DNA from: Rhyacophila brunnea
Lineage: Eukaryota; Arthropoda; Insecta; Trichoptera; Rhyacophilidae
Assembly (NCBI GenBank): GCA_022495005.1
Contig: JAGYXB010000204.1
Coordinates: forward strand, 310,001-374,000
Length of the DNA: 64,000 nt
Direction: 5' to 3'
Every line of letters begins with the position of its first letter. Within the stretch, counting starts at the first letter, position 1. Of this stretch, positions 12,101 to 23,954 are shown in pieces. The position numbers were made by a program, and so were the translations under genes. The notes below the pieces were generated by a model. It made no database searches and was not told the origin of the DNA. It was given only the letters and a program-made list of their open reading frames with translations.

Positions 12101-13212
12101 ACGCGTCTTCTGCCGTCCATTATGAATTTATATTACACACTGCCCAGTGGCTCGATACTAAATGATTGACATGTAAAGGTATAATTTAATTACGATCAAT
12201 CCACATCAAATTAGTGCCACAAATATTCAAAATTAATTTATTTGTCCGTATTTACATTTAGCACAGCATGAGAAAATAATTATTGACATATTAATGATTA
12301 TGATTTTAATTGTAACAAGACCTTTCAATGAGGTTATTCGACTATATGGGTAATCCTTATGCTTAAAAACTCTTGATATAGTCAGTGGTAAAATAACACA
12401 ATATCGCTATTTTTTTTAAAGCCATTCACCCTTCCATCCATCCATCCCTTCACAATATATTTTTAATTAAAATAAACGTTTTTTTCTATTTGGCCTTTAC
12501 ACAATAATTGTCCATAGTTGTATTTTACATTATGTAGTGTTCCTATTCATTACATTTTTACACGTTTATAAGTTTGTAGTCATTTTGATTGTATGAGTAT
12601 AAAATAACAACGCACTTAACTACTGACTAATTTGTATCTTTTAATATCAAAATGTGTTTTACAATCAACCAAAAGGATTTTTCTTTATACCATTGGTAAC
12701 AGGCATACTTCTCAATATTTTTTTTGAATTTCTATCTAAGTATATTAGGTCGAGTTTTCTCACGGAAAGTTGCCCAAGAAAAGATTTTAAAATGGGTGAA
12801 TATACTATATAATATATAACTTCAATAATTATTACACTGTGTTACGTCACAATATATTTATGCGTGTATACTTTTTATGTGTTTCAATTAAAATTATTTA
12901 TATTCATAACATTGTTATTTTTTAATTTAAACAATGCCTAAATTAGCTTAGTGCACTATATTAATACAGTGAAAGAAAACTTATATTGTAACTAAAACCC
13001 CCTCAAACTGTGTCATCATTTTATCCGCGATAAGAGATGGAGAGACACTCTTTTATTTCTGACCTTCTTACTCATTTAACAGCTACAAGCTACTGTTGAA
13101 GATTATAGTCCATAGCCAGGGACAATAAACAAAGATATATTTAAATCTAATACTGTCAGTTATTAACTAATTATTGTAGTCAGTTTTTTGTGTTAGGTAC
13201 TTAGTTTCAAAT
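9175..13212. other. Long non-genic stretch
   Basis: About 4 kb without a recognisable gene. The only standout is a GC-richer segment at about 11770-11910 that ends in GCGC followed by GTAAGTAT, a strong 5' splice-site consensus. See findings for its possible role as a non-coding first exon. The rest is AT-rich with no repeat ends that I could pair. Confidence 0.4.
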
Positions 13213-13847
13213 CTGTAGTAAGATGGCAAAACACGATATGTCCGTTTTTCTATTAGTGTTACAGGTGTCCATATGGACACATTAATTTTGATGTCGGTGT
13301 GACATGAATTTTTATTTGTTTTAAAAATTGTTTATTTACATTTTTTATATATCTGTAATAATTATAACAGAGAATGAATAGTGAAAATAAAATTTTCATA
13401 CCTTTTTTTAAGTTTTGAGACAATAGCCGTGTCCATATGGACACGCGTGACACTTATGTTATCATTTTTTTTTTTGATTGTATGGTTTATTAGTAGAATT
13501 ATTATAAAGTATGATAGTTTTCAATACATATTACACACAAGCTAATATTGTATTTTCTTCACTACATTTTAATTTCAGATGTTTCTTCTTCTTTCAAAAC
13601 ATCAGTCACAGCGTCGATTTTTTCTATTTTTTTTTAATAAAATAAATTAAAGCATTAAATCGTATATCTTCAAGAACCATTGATTTTGATGTACATAGTT
13701 TTGAATATCCATCCTATCAAGATCCATCAGCGTTCTTATTTTCCACATTTTCCCGTAAAATTGATATTTTGTGCAGCTAAGTGTAATTGCGTGTAGAATC
13801 TCCAGTTGCAGTATAAAATATCAGATTGGTCTATCTATGTTCTTACA

Positions 13848-14065
13848 TTCCTAGATTTCACTTGTGTTATCTGCTTTTAATTGTCTATAATTTAAATTAT
13901 CGATTGTTCCACCACCATCCTCATCTGTTAAAACTGCAGTATCTGGTCGGTGGTGAGATAAATAATAATATTATATTCGTCGACATTATAATCATCACTA
14001 GCTTCATAAAGTGCATACAATGCATTATTTACCAGCATTTTTCTTTCTTCAATCTTGGACATATC
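13848..14065 (-). pseudogene. piggyBac-like transposase N-terminal remnant
   Basis: Minus-strand reading begins MSKIEERKMLVNNALYALYE at about 14065. After an apparent frameshift it continues PDTAVLTDEDDGG and NLNYRQLKADN before a stop. An acidic leader with the LTDED motif followed by a short N-L-x-x-R-Q-L segment is characteristic of piggyBac and PGBD-type transposase N-termini. The DDE catalytic domain and the C-terminal cysteine-rich domain are not present. The assignment rests on these short motifs only. Confidence 0.5.
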
Positions 14066-14358
14066 CCAGAAACTAAATAATTTGACAAAATGGGAATAAT
14101 ATATTTTATAAAAAATATAGTGATATTTAAGTAGTTGGCACGCGTGTCCATATGGACAGCATTAATTCATTATGCAATAACACCACATAAACAAAAATAA
14201 TTCCATTTCTAATTACATATAATGAAACTGCACGCGTTTATAATGCATTCAATGACAGAAATATTATTTTTTGAAACAATATAATCAGAAAACCACGGTT
14301 ACCTTTAACATAAGTCCATCTTTTTGTGATTATAAAATGAATGGCCACTTTGACACTT

Positions 14359-14398
14359 TGATCTAGCTGATATTAATTTTATTATGTCAGCTAGATCA
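14359..14398. repeat. 12-bp stem hairpin inside the TIR element
   Basis: TGATCTAGCTGA at 14359-14370 pairs perfectly with TCAGCTAGATCA at 14387-14398, leaving a 16-base AT-rich loop. It sits in the right half of the 13213-14766 element. No function is assigned. Confidence 0.6.
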
Positions 14399-14766
14399 TT
14401 CAAATGACGAACAATTAAAGCAGTGTACTTATTTCAACTGACTAACATTTATAAACCAAGTTATTATTTTAAAATAACAAGTAGGCAAAGTAAACTGTAC
14501 TACAATAATTGCGTGTCCATATGGACACAGGTGACACTAACGAGAGCAATTGGGTCTGGCACTAAAGAGTTTTAAGATAGCAATTTTAAGCTTCGAAAGA
14601 CATTCAAACAATGGACATATCACATATTGACACAGTTTATTTCTCTCAACGTATAAGGCCAAAACATACCTACCATATTTTGTAGATCTCACTGAGACGA
14701 ATCTGAAGGTATACATAACTCAATTTGCCAAAAAATGGACATATCATGTTTCGACATCTTACTACA

Positions 14767-15895
14767 GAAAAATTAATTAATATTCATAAATAATAAAAAA
14801 AAATATATCAGGGTAGGTACCTACTTTTGGCCATCTTAGATACTAGATGCATCATTTTTTTTAAAGCAGCACTAAAACTGGTGTCAATATTAGAAAATAG
14901 ATAGTCATTAGAAAAATACAATAAATACAATCGAATTAAGTACATTTAACAACCTTAATTAAGTACATTTAATCTTCTATGGTATACTGCCAAAGGAGCT
15001 GACACCAACTGACCTACTCAGATCTAACTCTAGTTTTATTAATTTTCACAAAATCAGCTCTACAGAGTATAAGAAGAGGTATAATATAAAATAGTTTGCC
15101 AAAAAAAATTGTGATCTAGATTCTAGAACAACTTTATTTTTAGAAAACTGTTTCTATTATAAATGTAGATTTCTAAGCGAATGTATATTATGATACCACT
15201 AAGGATATTTTATTATCGAGATGCTAGCGTTGATTTTGCGTGGCTTTTGATCAGGTGTACTTTGTATCGATCAGGATTGGTGATAGAATTCTCCTGAAGC
15301 TATTTAATTATATTTCGTTGGTGTAGTGCCATGGATGAACCAATTTTGTTGAACGATAAAATGTATAGATAACTAATTACAGCGCGACTTTTATATTAAG
15401 TCTTCTACGTCAGACGTCTGCGCGCCGACACCGTTACGTTACGTAATTTTTCCTAGCTGACATTATGACGACAAGTACCTACTCTGCATGTTAACATGTC
15501 ACTGCAGATAATCTATTTCTTGCACTGTTGAGAGGAATTCAAATTTTTCTTTCCGAGAAAACGAGAAAAGTAAATGAGTTAGTTTTGATTCCAATATTGA
15601 CCGTGATGAAATAGAAGTAGAAAACGTGATATAAAAGTCATACTACTATATTATATATATATAACTATTTTCATGTTCTCCACGTAATTTGACACTGTAA
15701 TTAAATGCATTTTACCTATTTACAGAAATATTAAGTATTTTATTCGGAATTTCGGCCTTCGACGCCAAATCGACGATTGAGGGTAATATTTAAATAAGTA
15801 GGTACATCATCAATAATATAAATTGAGTATGTCCATTTCTCGCAAGGCATGTTTATAAATATGGGGATTAGTTTCTTCTTGTTATTCCATTCCCT
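14767..15895. other. Non-genic stretch
   Basis: AT-rich, without a recognisable gene. A GC-richer patch at about 15410-15450 (GACGTCTGCGCGCCGACACC) has no reading frame or splice context that I can support. Confidence 0.4.
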
Positions 15896-16309
15896 AGCGG
15901 AGGTCGGCCACCATTAAGGCGATCTTAGCTTTGTCGTCTGCTACCCGGAACAGTTCAGTGGAGCTACACTCGTACGTAAGTTCTTAGGCCACGAAATACG
16001 GCGCCGTCCTCTGCTATGCTTACCATTGATCTTTTCTTGAATGACAAGTTGGGGAATACTGTACTTTTGTCCTCTCATAATGTGGCCGAGGTACTGTAGT
16101 TTCCTGGTTTTTATACTACGTAGAACTTCTCGGTCCTTCCACATTCGATTGAGAACTTCAAAATTTGTCACCCGGTCAGCCCAAGGAATTTTGAGGATGC
16201 TTCTATACAGCCACATCTCGAAAACTTCAAGTCTCCGTGACATCTCTTGGTTTAGCGTCCATACTTCCATACCATATAAAAGAATTGAGAAAATATAACA
16301 ACGTACCAT
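15896..16309 (-). pseudogene. 3' end of a second LINE reverse transcriptase ORF
   Basis: C-terminal portion of a non-LTR retrotransposon polyprotein on the minus strand. Visible blocks in order: VRCYIFSILLYGMEVWTL, LEVFEMWLYRSILKIPW, DRVTNFEVL, RKLQYLGHIMRG, GRRRISWPKNLRT. After a one-base frameshift near 15950 it ends ELFRVADDKAKIALMVADLR and a stop at about 15896. This is the thumb and C-terminal part found downstream of the FADD polymerase motif in RTE-like elements. It is followed in its own sense by an AACAAGAAGAAAC tail, a short simple repeat as at many RTE 3' ends. The element is heavily 5'-truncated and differs in sequence from the LINE ends at 6832 and 39465. Confidence 0.78.
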
Positions 16310-17548
16310 ACGCAGGGATTAGTGTAAGTTTGGTATTTTGTAATTTAAGTCGAGTTGAAAGTTTAAGTTTGCGAAGTGAATGAACTCACCGAAAGTTTCC
16401 CGCCAGTTCGTCAAAGTTGTGAGAGAAACACACACAAGTTCATTGTGTGTAGTAAAGCTTCTATGAATTATTTAAACATTATATAGATAAATATGTACAT
16501 AATATAAAAGACGGGTAAGTTACATTATAATTAATATCACCGTTGTTATATTTTCAATTTTATTTCAAAAACTTTTATTTTTTATTACAAAAAATAAATA
16601 TTATGCGTATACCTGGTTATAACACGGATATAGCTCATCTGTACATACATCTGAATTCACTGTATGACATACAGTATGAAATTGTTTCCAATGCGATTCT
16701 TAAATATTTCAATTTTTTCTTATTATTTTCTTATTTTTTTCGATTCTTAAGTATTTCTTTTTTATTTGAATACGGTACTATTTAATTTTATTCATCATAT
16801 CACTTTGATGATTTTAATTGTTATTTTCGGAAGATACCGACTGTAGAAAGGAAAAAGAGCGTAGCCCTCAGTTTTTTCAAAATAGGTTTTATTGCATATT
16901 AACGTTCTACACGACTAAATACACGTTTTCTCCAAATGATGTAAGCTGCAAGTACCTATTTATTATCTAAATTTAGCTATCAATTATTTAATAATAGAAG
17001 GAAGTGACGTGGGAAAAACGACTTAACCACCATGTTTGATGGTGTATCATATCGATATCAGATTATGGATATAAAAACAAATTATTAATTATCATGCACT
17101 TCTAGGTTATGTTTATTTTGTATTTTAAGTTTGACCGAAAACTACGACCAAAACTTGTTGCGCCTGCTGAAAATTTAATTTGTGTGGATTACGCCCTTTT
17201 TCCTTTCCATAGTCGATATTGTATTAATTAAAATAATATAATATTATGTAAATACATAGTCCTAATCTAATTACAATTATAATACATTAATAATGATTAG
17301 AACCTGTTTCGTTCACTTGAATAGAAGATTCCCAACTAATACAAAATATTCATTTTTACAGCTAAATAGCTGTCTAAAATATACTAAAAGTTATCTAGTG
17401 AATACATGAACAATAATTAAATACAACATTCTAAAATATCTCTCCTCAAAGCAAGTCAATTAAATTTAGCTGGTTTTACAGAATATATTAATGGAATCGT
17501 GGTTAGTCGGGCTATAAGATATTTTATATAAAATTTTGCTACGCCTAA
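16310..17548. other. Non-genic stretch
   Basis: No gene is supported. An open stretch at 16543-16785 is rich in phenylalanine and tyrosine from AT content alone. Confidence 0.45.
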
Positions 17549-17918
17549 TGCGTCAATTACATTGAGCCACTTTACGAGCTGCTTGTTGGCGAATTTACAA
17601 TCTGCCTGTAAAGTCGCCCAGTGTCATCATTGAACAAGCTAACAAGCAGATTGTAAACAATCTACCGAGAAAAGTTGAAAACCAGTCAACTTTACACGCT
17701 ACACGCCGGCGTGTGGGCTTACTGCATCTTTGCAGTGAAGCGCAGTAGCAACCTCCTGGTAAAAAAACGAACTACGTTCTGTCAAAATAGTCGCTGGCTT
17801 GTGGCTTCTCAGCGAATGGAAAGTTTTGTGTGTAATCATCACAATCGCAGTAGCTGAATCGCCCGCTTTAAAAATCGCCAACAAACAGCTCGTAAAGTAG
17901 CTCAATGTAATTGACGCA
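17549..17918. mobile_element. 370-bp MITE, copy 2
   Basis: Same family and same length as 8805-9174, with better preserved ends: TGCGTCAATTACATTGAG at the left and its exact inverse at the right. The flanks are TAA on the left and TTA on the right, not a direct repeat. A foldback-prone interior (CAATCTGC and GCAGATTG) is shared by both copies. Confidence 0.82.
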
Positions 17919-18814
17919 TTAGAGTGGAATTTAGTTTGCTATTTATATAGATATGTGCAAACAATGAATCTGAATTGTTAAAGGAAAAAAATATGCATAA
18001 TTAATGTACCATCATCGGCATCACAGTCCAATAAATTGGTCTTGGCCACATCCAGAAAACATCACCGTTCCTTTCTGTATGCTGTAAGTTCTCTCTGCTG
18101 CCTTATTCTGTGTCCTTTTATATTTATTCCAAACATGTCAATCTCGGTCCCTCACCCTCCTTTTCTATATTTATATTGAAGAGAATCAGCTTGAGTGGTT
18201 GGTTATTTTTTTGTTAACACTAAATAGGTATGGTCTGCCAAGCTGAGCCAACCAGCAATCATTTTTAAGCAGAGAAGACAATCACTACCTATATCGCATA
18301 CAGTTCGTCTTTGCTACATGCCAGTTGATTAATTATTTCATTTAAAGATTTCTAGCTCCTACTATATTTTTTTGAAAATACACTCTAATCCATATGTCAA
18401 TATGGGCTTTGGGTTTGTAGATCTTAATTTTAATTTAGAGTAGCTACCTAGTCTCAACATGTAATCTAATATCACTGTAAACCGCAGTAGAATTTGTGTT
18501 CTTCAAATATTTGAATTAGGTTATTAAAAATGTTTGCAATGATTCAAAGAAAGGTTTTTCCTTAAGTTTTTCGGGTACGTGAGGGAAAGATGATGAGCTA
18601 ATAAAGGCAGCAGTAGTGGAGAAGGATGTAGATATTTATTACCTTGCTGATTACAGAGAGTTACAATGGTCGGAGTAAAGATTAACGGTGCATAGTAATC
18701 GCGGTGAGCTTGTGCTGAGACTGATCTGGTAGCGACGACTAGGTACTGATTTACTGTTAAGCAGGTGACTGTCACGATTGACGGGTCAAGAGTAACTGTA
18801 TCTAGTGAGATATC
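17919..18814. other. Non-genic stretch with possible LTR-like patch
   Basis: No gene. Minus-strand sequence from about 18780 to 18540 is GC-richer and contains an AATAAA-type signal, resembling part of a retroviral-type LTR. No partner LTR, primer-binding site or coding region is present, so it is not annotated as one. Confidence 0.35.
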
Positions 18815-19018
18815 TAGCGAGAGGTTTAAAAGAATACTATTTTATGTAATAAAAATACTTTATGCAGTCATCAAATATTTAAAATAAATATAAAGGATAA
18901 TAAGGCTTCAAAATTATATAAATAGATTATCAACAACGTTTCAGGTATGTCCAGGATCATGCTTTGAAAATAGAACAAAAGCTCCATTTTGACCTACGCT
19001 GAGCATGTCCCCCCTTAA
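18815..19018. repeat. TTAA-ending repeat, copy A
   Basis: A repeat shared with 19847-20097 and 35501-35735. Words such as GAGGTTTAAAAGAA, GGTATGTCCAGGATCATGCT and AGCTCCATTTTGAC are common to all, and the end is CATGTCCCCCCTTAA. Flanking sequence diverges right after TTAA in all three copies, suggesting TTAA is the target site. This copy lacks the first 40 bases or so. Confidence 0.75.
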
Positions 19019-19846
19019 GTACAGATGGTTGTGTCCGAAAGGAGCTTGTTTTATTCTATTCCTCATAACTGTGATAATACTATCGCCAAGTAATTGATAA
19101 TTAAAGATGACGATGGGAAGAAATCTTAAATAAATATAATGATCTTGAGTTAAACTTATAGTAATTATATCACTCAGCATTACAAGTGTGACACACTTCA
19201 GTATTCATGTTTTGTCTGCAAAACAAATCGGAGTGGCGGAAGTGATTCTCAGCAGCTTCCCTAATCATAACCTAGATCAACAGTGTATATTATGATTTAT
19301 TTGCGACAATGGCTCTTGTAATGTATTGATTTCATTTGTATAAATAGCGAGGACTATCCATAACTCATTACTACTCACTACTACTACTACTTTGAACATG
19401 TACCTAACCGAAAAAAAAACAACTTTTTTTTTAACCTACTTCAATTTTTGTTTGTCAATTTATGGCTACGGCCGTATGTTGTAGCTTAACCATTGGGAGA
19501 TGACAAAAGAAATGGCGTATTTCAAAAAAACACTACCTTATTCTTAGGTCAATAATTATTATAAAGCAAACATTATTCATAAAATGTTTATCACGCTTGA
19601 ATGGTCAAAGACATAACTTATAATTAGTATCTTTAGAATTATCTTCAAATGTGTTAATCTTGCCGATTTTTTGAATAATAAAATGCCTAAATTGTTGTCA
19701 AATTTGGGATCACAGAGATTATCAATATAATTTTTTATCGTAAATATTTTACTAAAATTATCTCGTCATAAATTATTATACTGATGGTTTTATAAATGCG
19801 TTTAAAAATTAATAAATGTAAAAAATCTTAACACCACTGCACAGTT
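19019..19846. other. Non-genic stretch
   Basis: AT-rich, no supported gene. Confidence 0.45.
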
Positions 19847-20097
19847 ATGTACCGAAATATGACTATATTCTAAAACATTAAAGCAAGAGGTTTAAAAGAA
19901 TTCTATTTTATGTAATAAAAATACTCTATACAGTTATCAAATGTTTAAAATAAATATAAAAGATATTGAAGGCTTCAAAATTATACAAATATATTATCTA
20001 CAACGTTTAAGGTATGTCCAGGATCATGCTTTGAAAATAGAAAAAAAAGCTCCATTTTGACCCACGCTGAGCACGTCCGCCCTTAACCGTTTCCTAT
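19847..20097. repeat. TTAA-ending repeat, copy B
   Basis: The longest copy together with copy C. It begins GTACCGAAATATGACTATAT and ends CACGTCCGCCCTTAA. No terminal inverted partner was found at the left end, so it may be the 3' portion of a longer element. Confidence 0.75.
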
Positions 20098-21657
20098 TGA
20101 GATTGTTTGTAGACTATGGAAAAGATGGTAATGTAATGGTGCCAGTTACGTACAGTTCAAAAGAATACGATGGATGTGCCATAACTTCCCATTTACATTG
20201 CTTCAGTTTGTCGAAGGTTGTATGAGGTTTGGCGTTATCGTGATAAAAAAATAAACCTTTCTGTTGACCAGGGTTGATTCTATTCTTCAATTGATTGCTT
20301 CAACACATATTCTTCTGACCTGGTACCATTGGATTACCATATTTTGCGCAGTCTACAAAACTATATGAATGAAAAACAGTTGAGTAGGTACATAAGAAGA
20401 TATCCCAAGGGAGGTTGATTTATTATTCAGCTAAAAACCGAAAGAATTTTATCGCCAATGAATTTAAAATTTAACGGAAAAATGGAAATAAATCTTAAAT
20501 AGTAATGGAAAATAAACTAAGATAGGTATAAACATTTTTTATTTATGTAATGACCTAATATTTTATTGGTGTGATATTTGTAAACATTGACCATTAGTAA
20601 TTAGCTAAAAGATGACTTTAATGGTACACTATAACTGTGAAATATGTTGATTATTTCTTTAAATAATATTTATTCAATATTATAAGAAGTATGTAGATAT
20701 ACCTAATTATTAATTCCTAAAAACCTTTAATACAATTATTTATCGACGATATTATAACAACATGATTGCATTTTCCGTGCAAAAAAAGCTTTATAATTTG
20801 TTATCGATTTTTGTTAAAAGCTTAGTTTATTTGCCGAACGTCCCTCCCCCAACCCATCCCAGAATATTATGCTTAGAACTGAAAGCTCCGCCTCTGATTC
20901 CGTCAAAGTTTTTCTTGCGCCTTTCCATTCCGCCGGACTTGTGCATTATTCCCGCGTATTTTATTTACCGTTCTGCGGGGTTGCAGCGAACTCCTAAGCC
21001 TTGGATGTAATGTAAACTTTTAAATATACTGTTTTTAATATTCACAAATCTACTTTTTTATATAAGTAACTTTTCAATTCAAAATATTTCGACGAAAGTT
21101 TCTGACTTTTTTTTTGCTCCGTTCGTTCGCCGTTTTGTGTTTACATTCCAAAGATGTTTGAGAGAGGCTTAACTTTGTCATAGATCGATAGAAATTGTAT
21201 TTTAGTTCAGATATTAAATCGTTGATCATCAGAGGATAATTAAAAAAATTAAATTAACGACGATTAGACATACGGTACACATATAAATGGATTTAATTTT
21301 AATGCTGTGAAATATCATTTCAATATCTTGTTAATGTTACCGAAGCTTTTATTGCCACTCATTATCATATCGTTTCTCGTCCTTTAAGTATCGATATGTT
21401 ATCCGGGCACTTTTTACAGTTCTTCGGATCTTTTCCGCCATCGTACCAGGGCATGTTTCAGAGTTCTTCGACGTTCTCAATGATATCTGAAAATCGCATT
21501 TCTACCCTGTGCCGCCCAAATTTGGAACATGGCTTATAATGTCTTTCTGAATATCATATTTAACATCACAACTTTACTCAGCCTTTCCCGTGAAAACATC
21601 AAATAATCATGTAGGTACTAATAGTATGGCGAGATCTTAGTTTCAATATCAGGGTTA
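20098..21657. other. Mostly non-genic; GC-richer open stretch at 20840-21010
   Basis: A forward open stretch from 20762 to 21010 becomes GC-richer from 20840 (CCTCCCCCAACCCATCCC and onward) and proline-rich in translation. It has no recognised domain and no clear splice sites. It may be a fragment of a dispersed repeat or of a gene. The remainder is AT-rich. Confidence 0.35.
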
Positions 21658-21899
21658 CAGTGGCGAAGGGTGGAGGTAGGCTGTTATGATCCGCCATTAA
21701 TAGTGCACACTAAACTTTGTCAGTTATACGTATTTGTTTTCATTTAACTTATGCTACAATTGACAGACAGTGTTGGTTAGCTTTTAAAATCCAATTATAT
21801 TAAATTACAATTATACAATTATAATACGTATGACTAACAAAGTTTAATGTGCACTATTTATGTCAGATCTTAACAGCCTACCTCCACCCTTCGCCACTG
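21658..21899. mobile_element. hAT-like MITE, copy 1 (CAGTGGCG ends)
   Basis: Ends are CAGTGGCGAAGGGTGGAGGT and its inverse, with inverted similarity continuing through GCTGTTA-GATC and TAGTGCACA. CAGTGGCG is a common hAT terminus, but no 8-bp duplication is visible at these flanks. A longer, more decayed copy lies at 22717-23285. Confidence 0.75.
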
Positions 21900-22216
21900 G
21901 GGGAGATACCAAATGGACCGCGACATCCTGGGAAACGAAAAAACATATTATGGCGAAAACACCCTAAAAACCAGTCTGCCTCGCTTAGGAAATCGTAGTA
22001 AATAAGTTCTGGAACACCAAGGACGTTGCTAAGATCAAGAATTTGGTAACCTTTGATGATAGAATACGTAGTATTGGCCATTCGTATAGGATCAGTTAAA
22101 CCGGCTCCTATAATAAAAGCCGATTTATGAATCCATTGTTGTACTTCATCAGATAGCGCAAATGTTATTGAATCAGAGTCATGAATCACGACATAGCCTT
22201 CACTGACAAAATACAC
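21900..22216 (-). pseudogene. Unrecognised coding-like segment cut by a MITE
   Basis: A minus-strand open frame of about 105 codons before the MITE edge (total 112 with MITE bases). It reads FVSEGYVVIHDSDS, then ALSDEVQQWIHKSAF and IIGAGLTDPIRMANTTYS, then LSNVLGVPELIYYDFLSEAD and CRGPFGISP. Its composition is unlike the AT-driven chance frames nearby. Upstream on the same strand, a GTACGTGAGT donor-like site lies near 22227. Further broken coding-like pieces (FFITEYEKPSIFSERW, NCGSVLINPAYLC) occur at 22290-22430 with stops. The frame runs straight into the MITE at 21899. I do not recognise the family; it looks like a decayed gene or gene fragment. Confidence 0.45.
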
Positions 22217-22716
22217 TCACGTACCATGAAGCAAATATTTTCATAACATCATTTTCCTCAGATTCATCTATCTAACTAAAGTTACTAAAGCATGCATGAA
22301 ATTTGGTGTTGCATTTCGTCGCATAGGTATGCAGGATTGATCAGCACAGAACCGCAATTTTACCATTTTGTACCGGGTGCGTCCTACCATCGTTCTGAGA
22401 ATATTGATGGCTTTTCATATTCGGTAATGAAAAATGTTCTACAAGGCATACACATTCTGGGAGACTCTCGGAGGTTAGATTTGTTTCCCAAACGAACAGT
22501 CGCCTGTTTCATTTACGACTTACTATCAACTAGGGAATCCCTACTATCTACTAACCTAGAACTGGGGATCACAATATTATCTTGGTTAGTAGGTAAACAG
22601 CTGCGATTACCAAAGATAAACATTATTCATATAACCTATAACCAATATATGTATTAATAAGAAAAGCGATCGAAATAAGCTTACAAATTAGTATTGAGCT
22701 TTTGTATTATATGTAT

Positions 22717-23285
22717 GGGAAGGCTGGACGTAGGCTATTAAGATCAGACATAAATAGTGCATAATAAACTTTGTCAGCCATACGTATTTGTTTCCAATAA
22801 ACTAAGGCTATATGTATACGTGGCGGTTAGTTTTTAAAAATTAATTACGTCCTGTGTAAGCCAAGTGATAATAGATAATAGTCAAAAAATAGTTGTCTAT
22901 CTATAAAATATGTAAAATTATGTAATTATCATAGTTTTAGAATATTTTAGATAGAAAAATATTTTTATCTCTTATGGTTTGCTCTAGGTAGGACTTAAAG
23001 AAATTAAAAAAATATATACAACACCATCTTTAATATGTATTCTTAATTCAACCAACACATATAAGTATTACTGAAAAAGTGTGCACTATTTTTATCGGAA
23101 ATTACATACAAACATACTATTATGATTTGGTTTAGGCAGGGTTTAATTGAATTTAAAAAAAACTGACCACCACCATCTGCAAATTGTATTCTTAGTTCAA
23201 TGAAAGCAAATAAGTATGACTGACAAAGTTTAGTGTGCACTATGTATGTCGAATCTTAACAACCTAACTCCACCCTTCGCCACTG
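22717..23285. mobile_element. hAT-like MITE, copy 2
   Basis: The right end CAACCTAACTCCACCCTTCG plus CCACTG and the left region GGCTGGACGTAGGCTATTAA match copy 1 at 21658-21899. The interior is longer and shares TTTGTCAGCCATACGTATTT. The left terminus is decayed. Confidence 0.6.
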
Positions 23286-23954
23286 ATGACTGACTTGTAT
23301 TATATATATTAGCATTCTACATTATTTTAAATATACGGCAACACAACAAGTACAATGAACAACATACGTAATATATTGCATATATTATATTTTTTTATTT
23401 GCAGGGAAAGTAGAGCGCATTTTCTCGCCGTCCACTAACGAGGAAGAGTTTACTTTATTCAGATTAATTTTTTTGCGCGGCTATTTGCTGCTGTGTGTTG
23501 CTATTATTAAAAACAATAAATCGCAACACCCCTCCCCAGTTTGCCGCCCACCCCACGGGCCTAGCCCCCCAGACTTTACCCCCCGAGTGCCCGAAAGGCC
23601 CATAAAAATAATCCGAAAAGAATTTCGAGTTGAGTAACGCATAAACTTACACCGACTGTGTTGATGCATTTTCAACAAAAAAAACCATTTTATGTTTATT
23701 GTTATTGTTATCCATGAGGTGCATGGTTTTCCTTCATTCTCGGAGATATATTGTATTTTTATTATACAGAAAATATTAATTTGGCAGTATAAAAGAGTTT
23801 GGATCGCACGATGTAATTTAAAAACACTTTTTTTTATTAAAACAGTTGATGACATTCATATTAGTGTGGTTGAATATTGGTAGCGATAGAAAAAAATATA
23901 ATATGTGGTAAGGAAAAAATATCATATTATGTTATTTGAGTTTATAGTCGCCAA
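23286..23954. other. Non-genic; acceptor-like site and GC-rich repeat patch
   Basis: At about 23395 a pyrimidine-rich TTTTTTTATTTGCAG is followed by an open frame reading KVERIFSPSTNEEEFTLF. No good donor follows, so it is not called an exon. Bases 23525-23605 are C-rich (CGCCCACCCCACGGGCC) and look like a transposon end fragment. Confidence 0.35.

Larger units (their letters stand above)
13213..14766 (-). mobile_element. TIR element with piggyBac-like remnant and CATATG palindromes
   Basis: The ends are inverted copies: CTGTAGTAAGATGGCAAAAC at the left and CTGTAGTAAGATGTCGAAAC (reverse complement) at the right, continuing through GATATGTCC. Inside lie four copies of the palindrome GTGTCCATATGGAC (about 13265, 13429, 14146 and 14514), arranged as two inverted pairs. 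Minus-strand coding remnants resemble the N-terminus of piggyBac transposases. I see no clear target duplication, so the superfamily is open. TIR-related ends also occur at 38822-39010. Confidence 0.7.

Noticed and set aside
13213..14766. CRISPR-like array from the repeated CATATG palindromes
   Set aside because: Only four copies at irregular spacing of 160 to 720 bases, in insect DNA between transposon ends.
18540..18790. Possible solo LTR on the minus strand
   Set aside because: An AATAAA and GC-richer tract are present, but no TG...CA bounds with flanking duplication could be fixed and no second copy exists here.
23402..23500. Exon after the TTTTTTTATTTGCAG acceptor-like site
   Set aside because: The frame is open, but no good donor follows and the composition drifts into a C-rich repeat patch.
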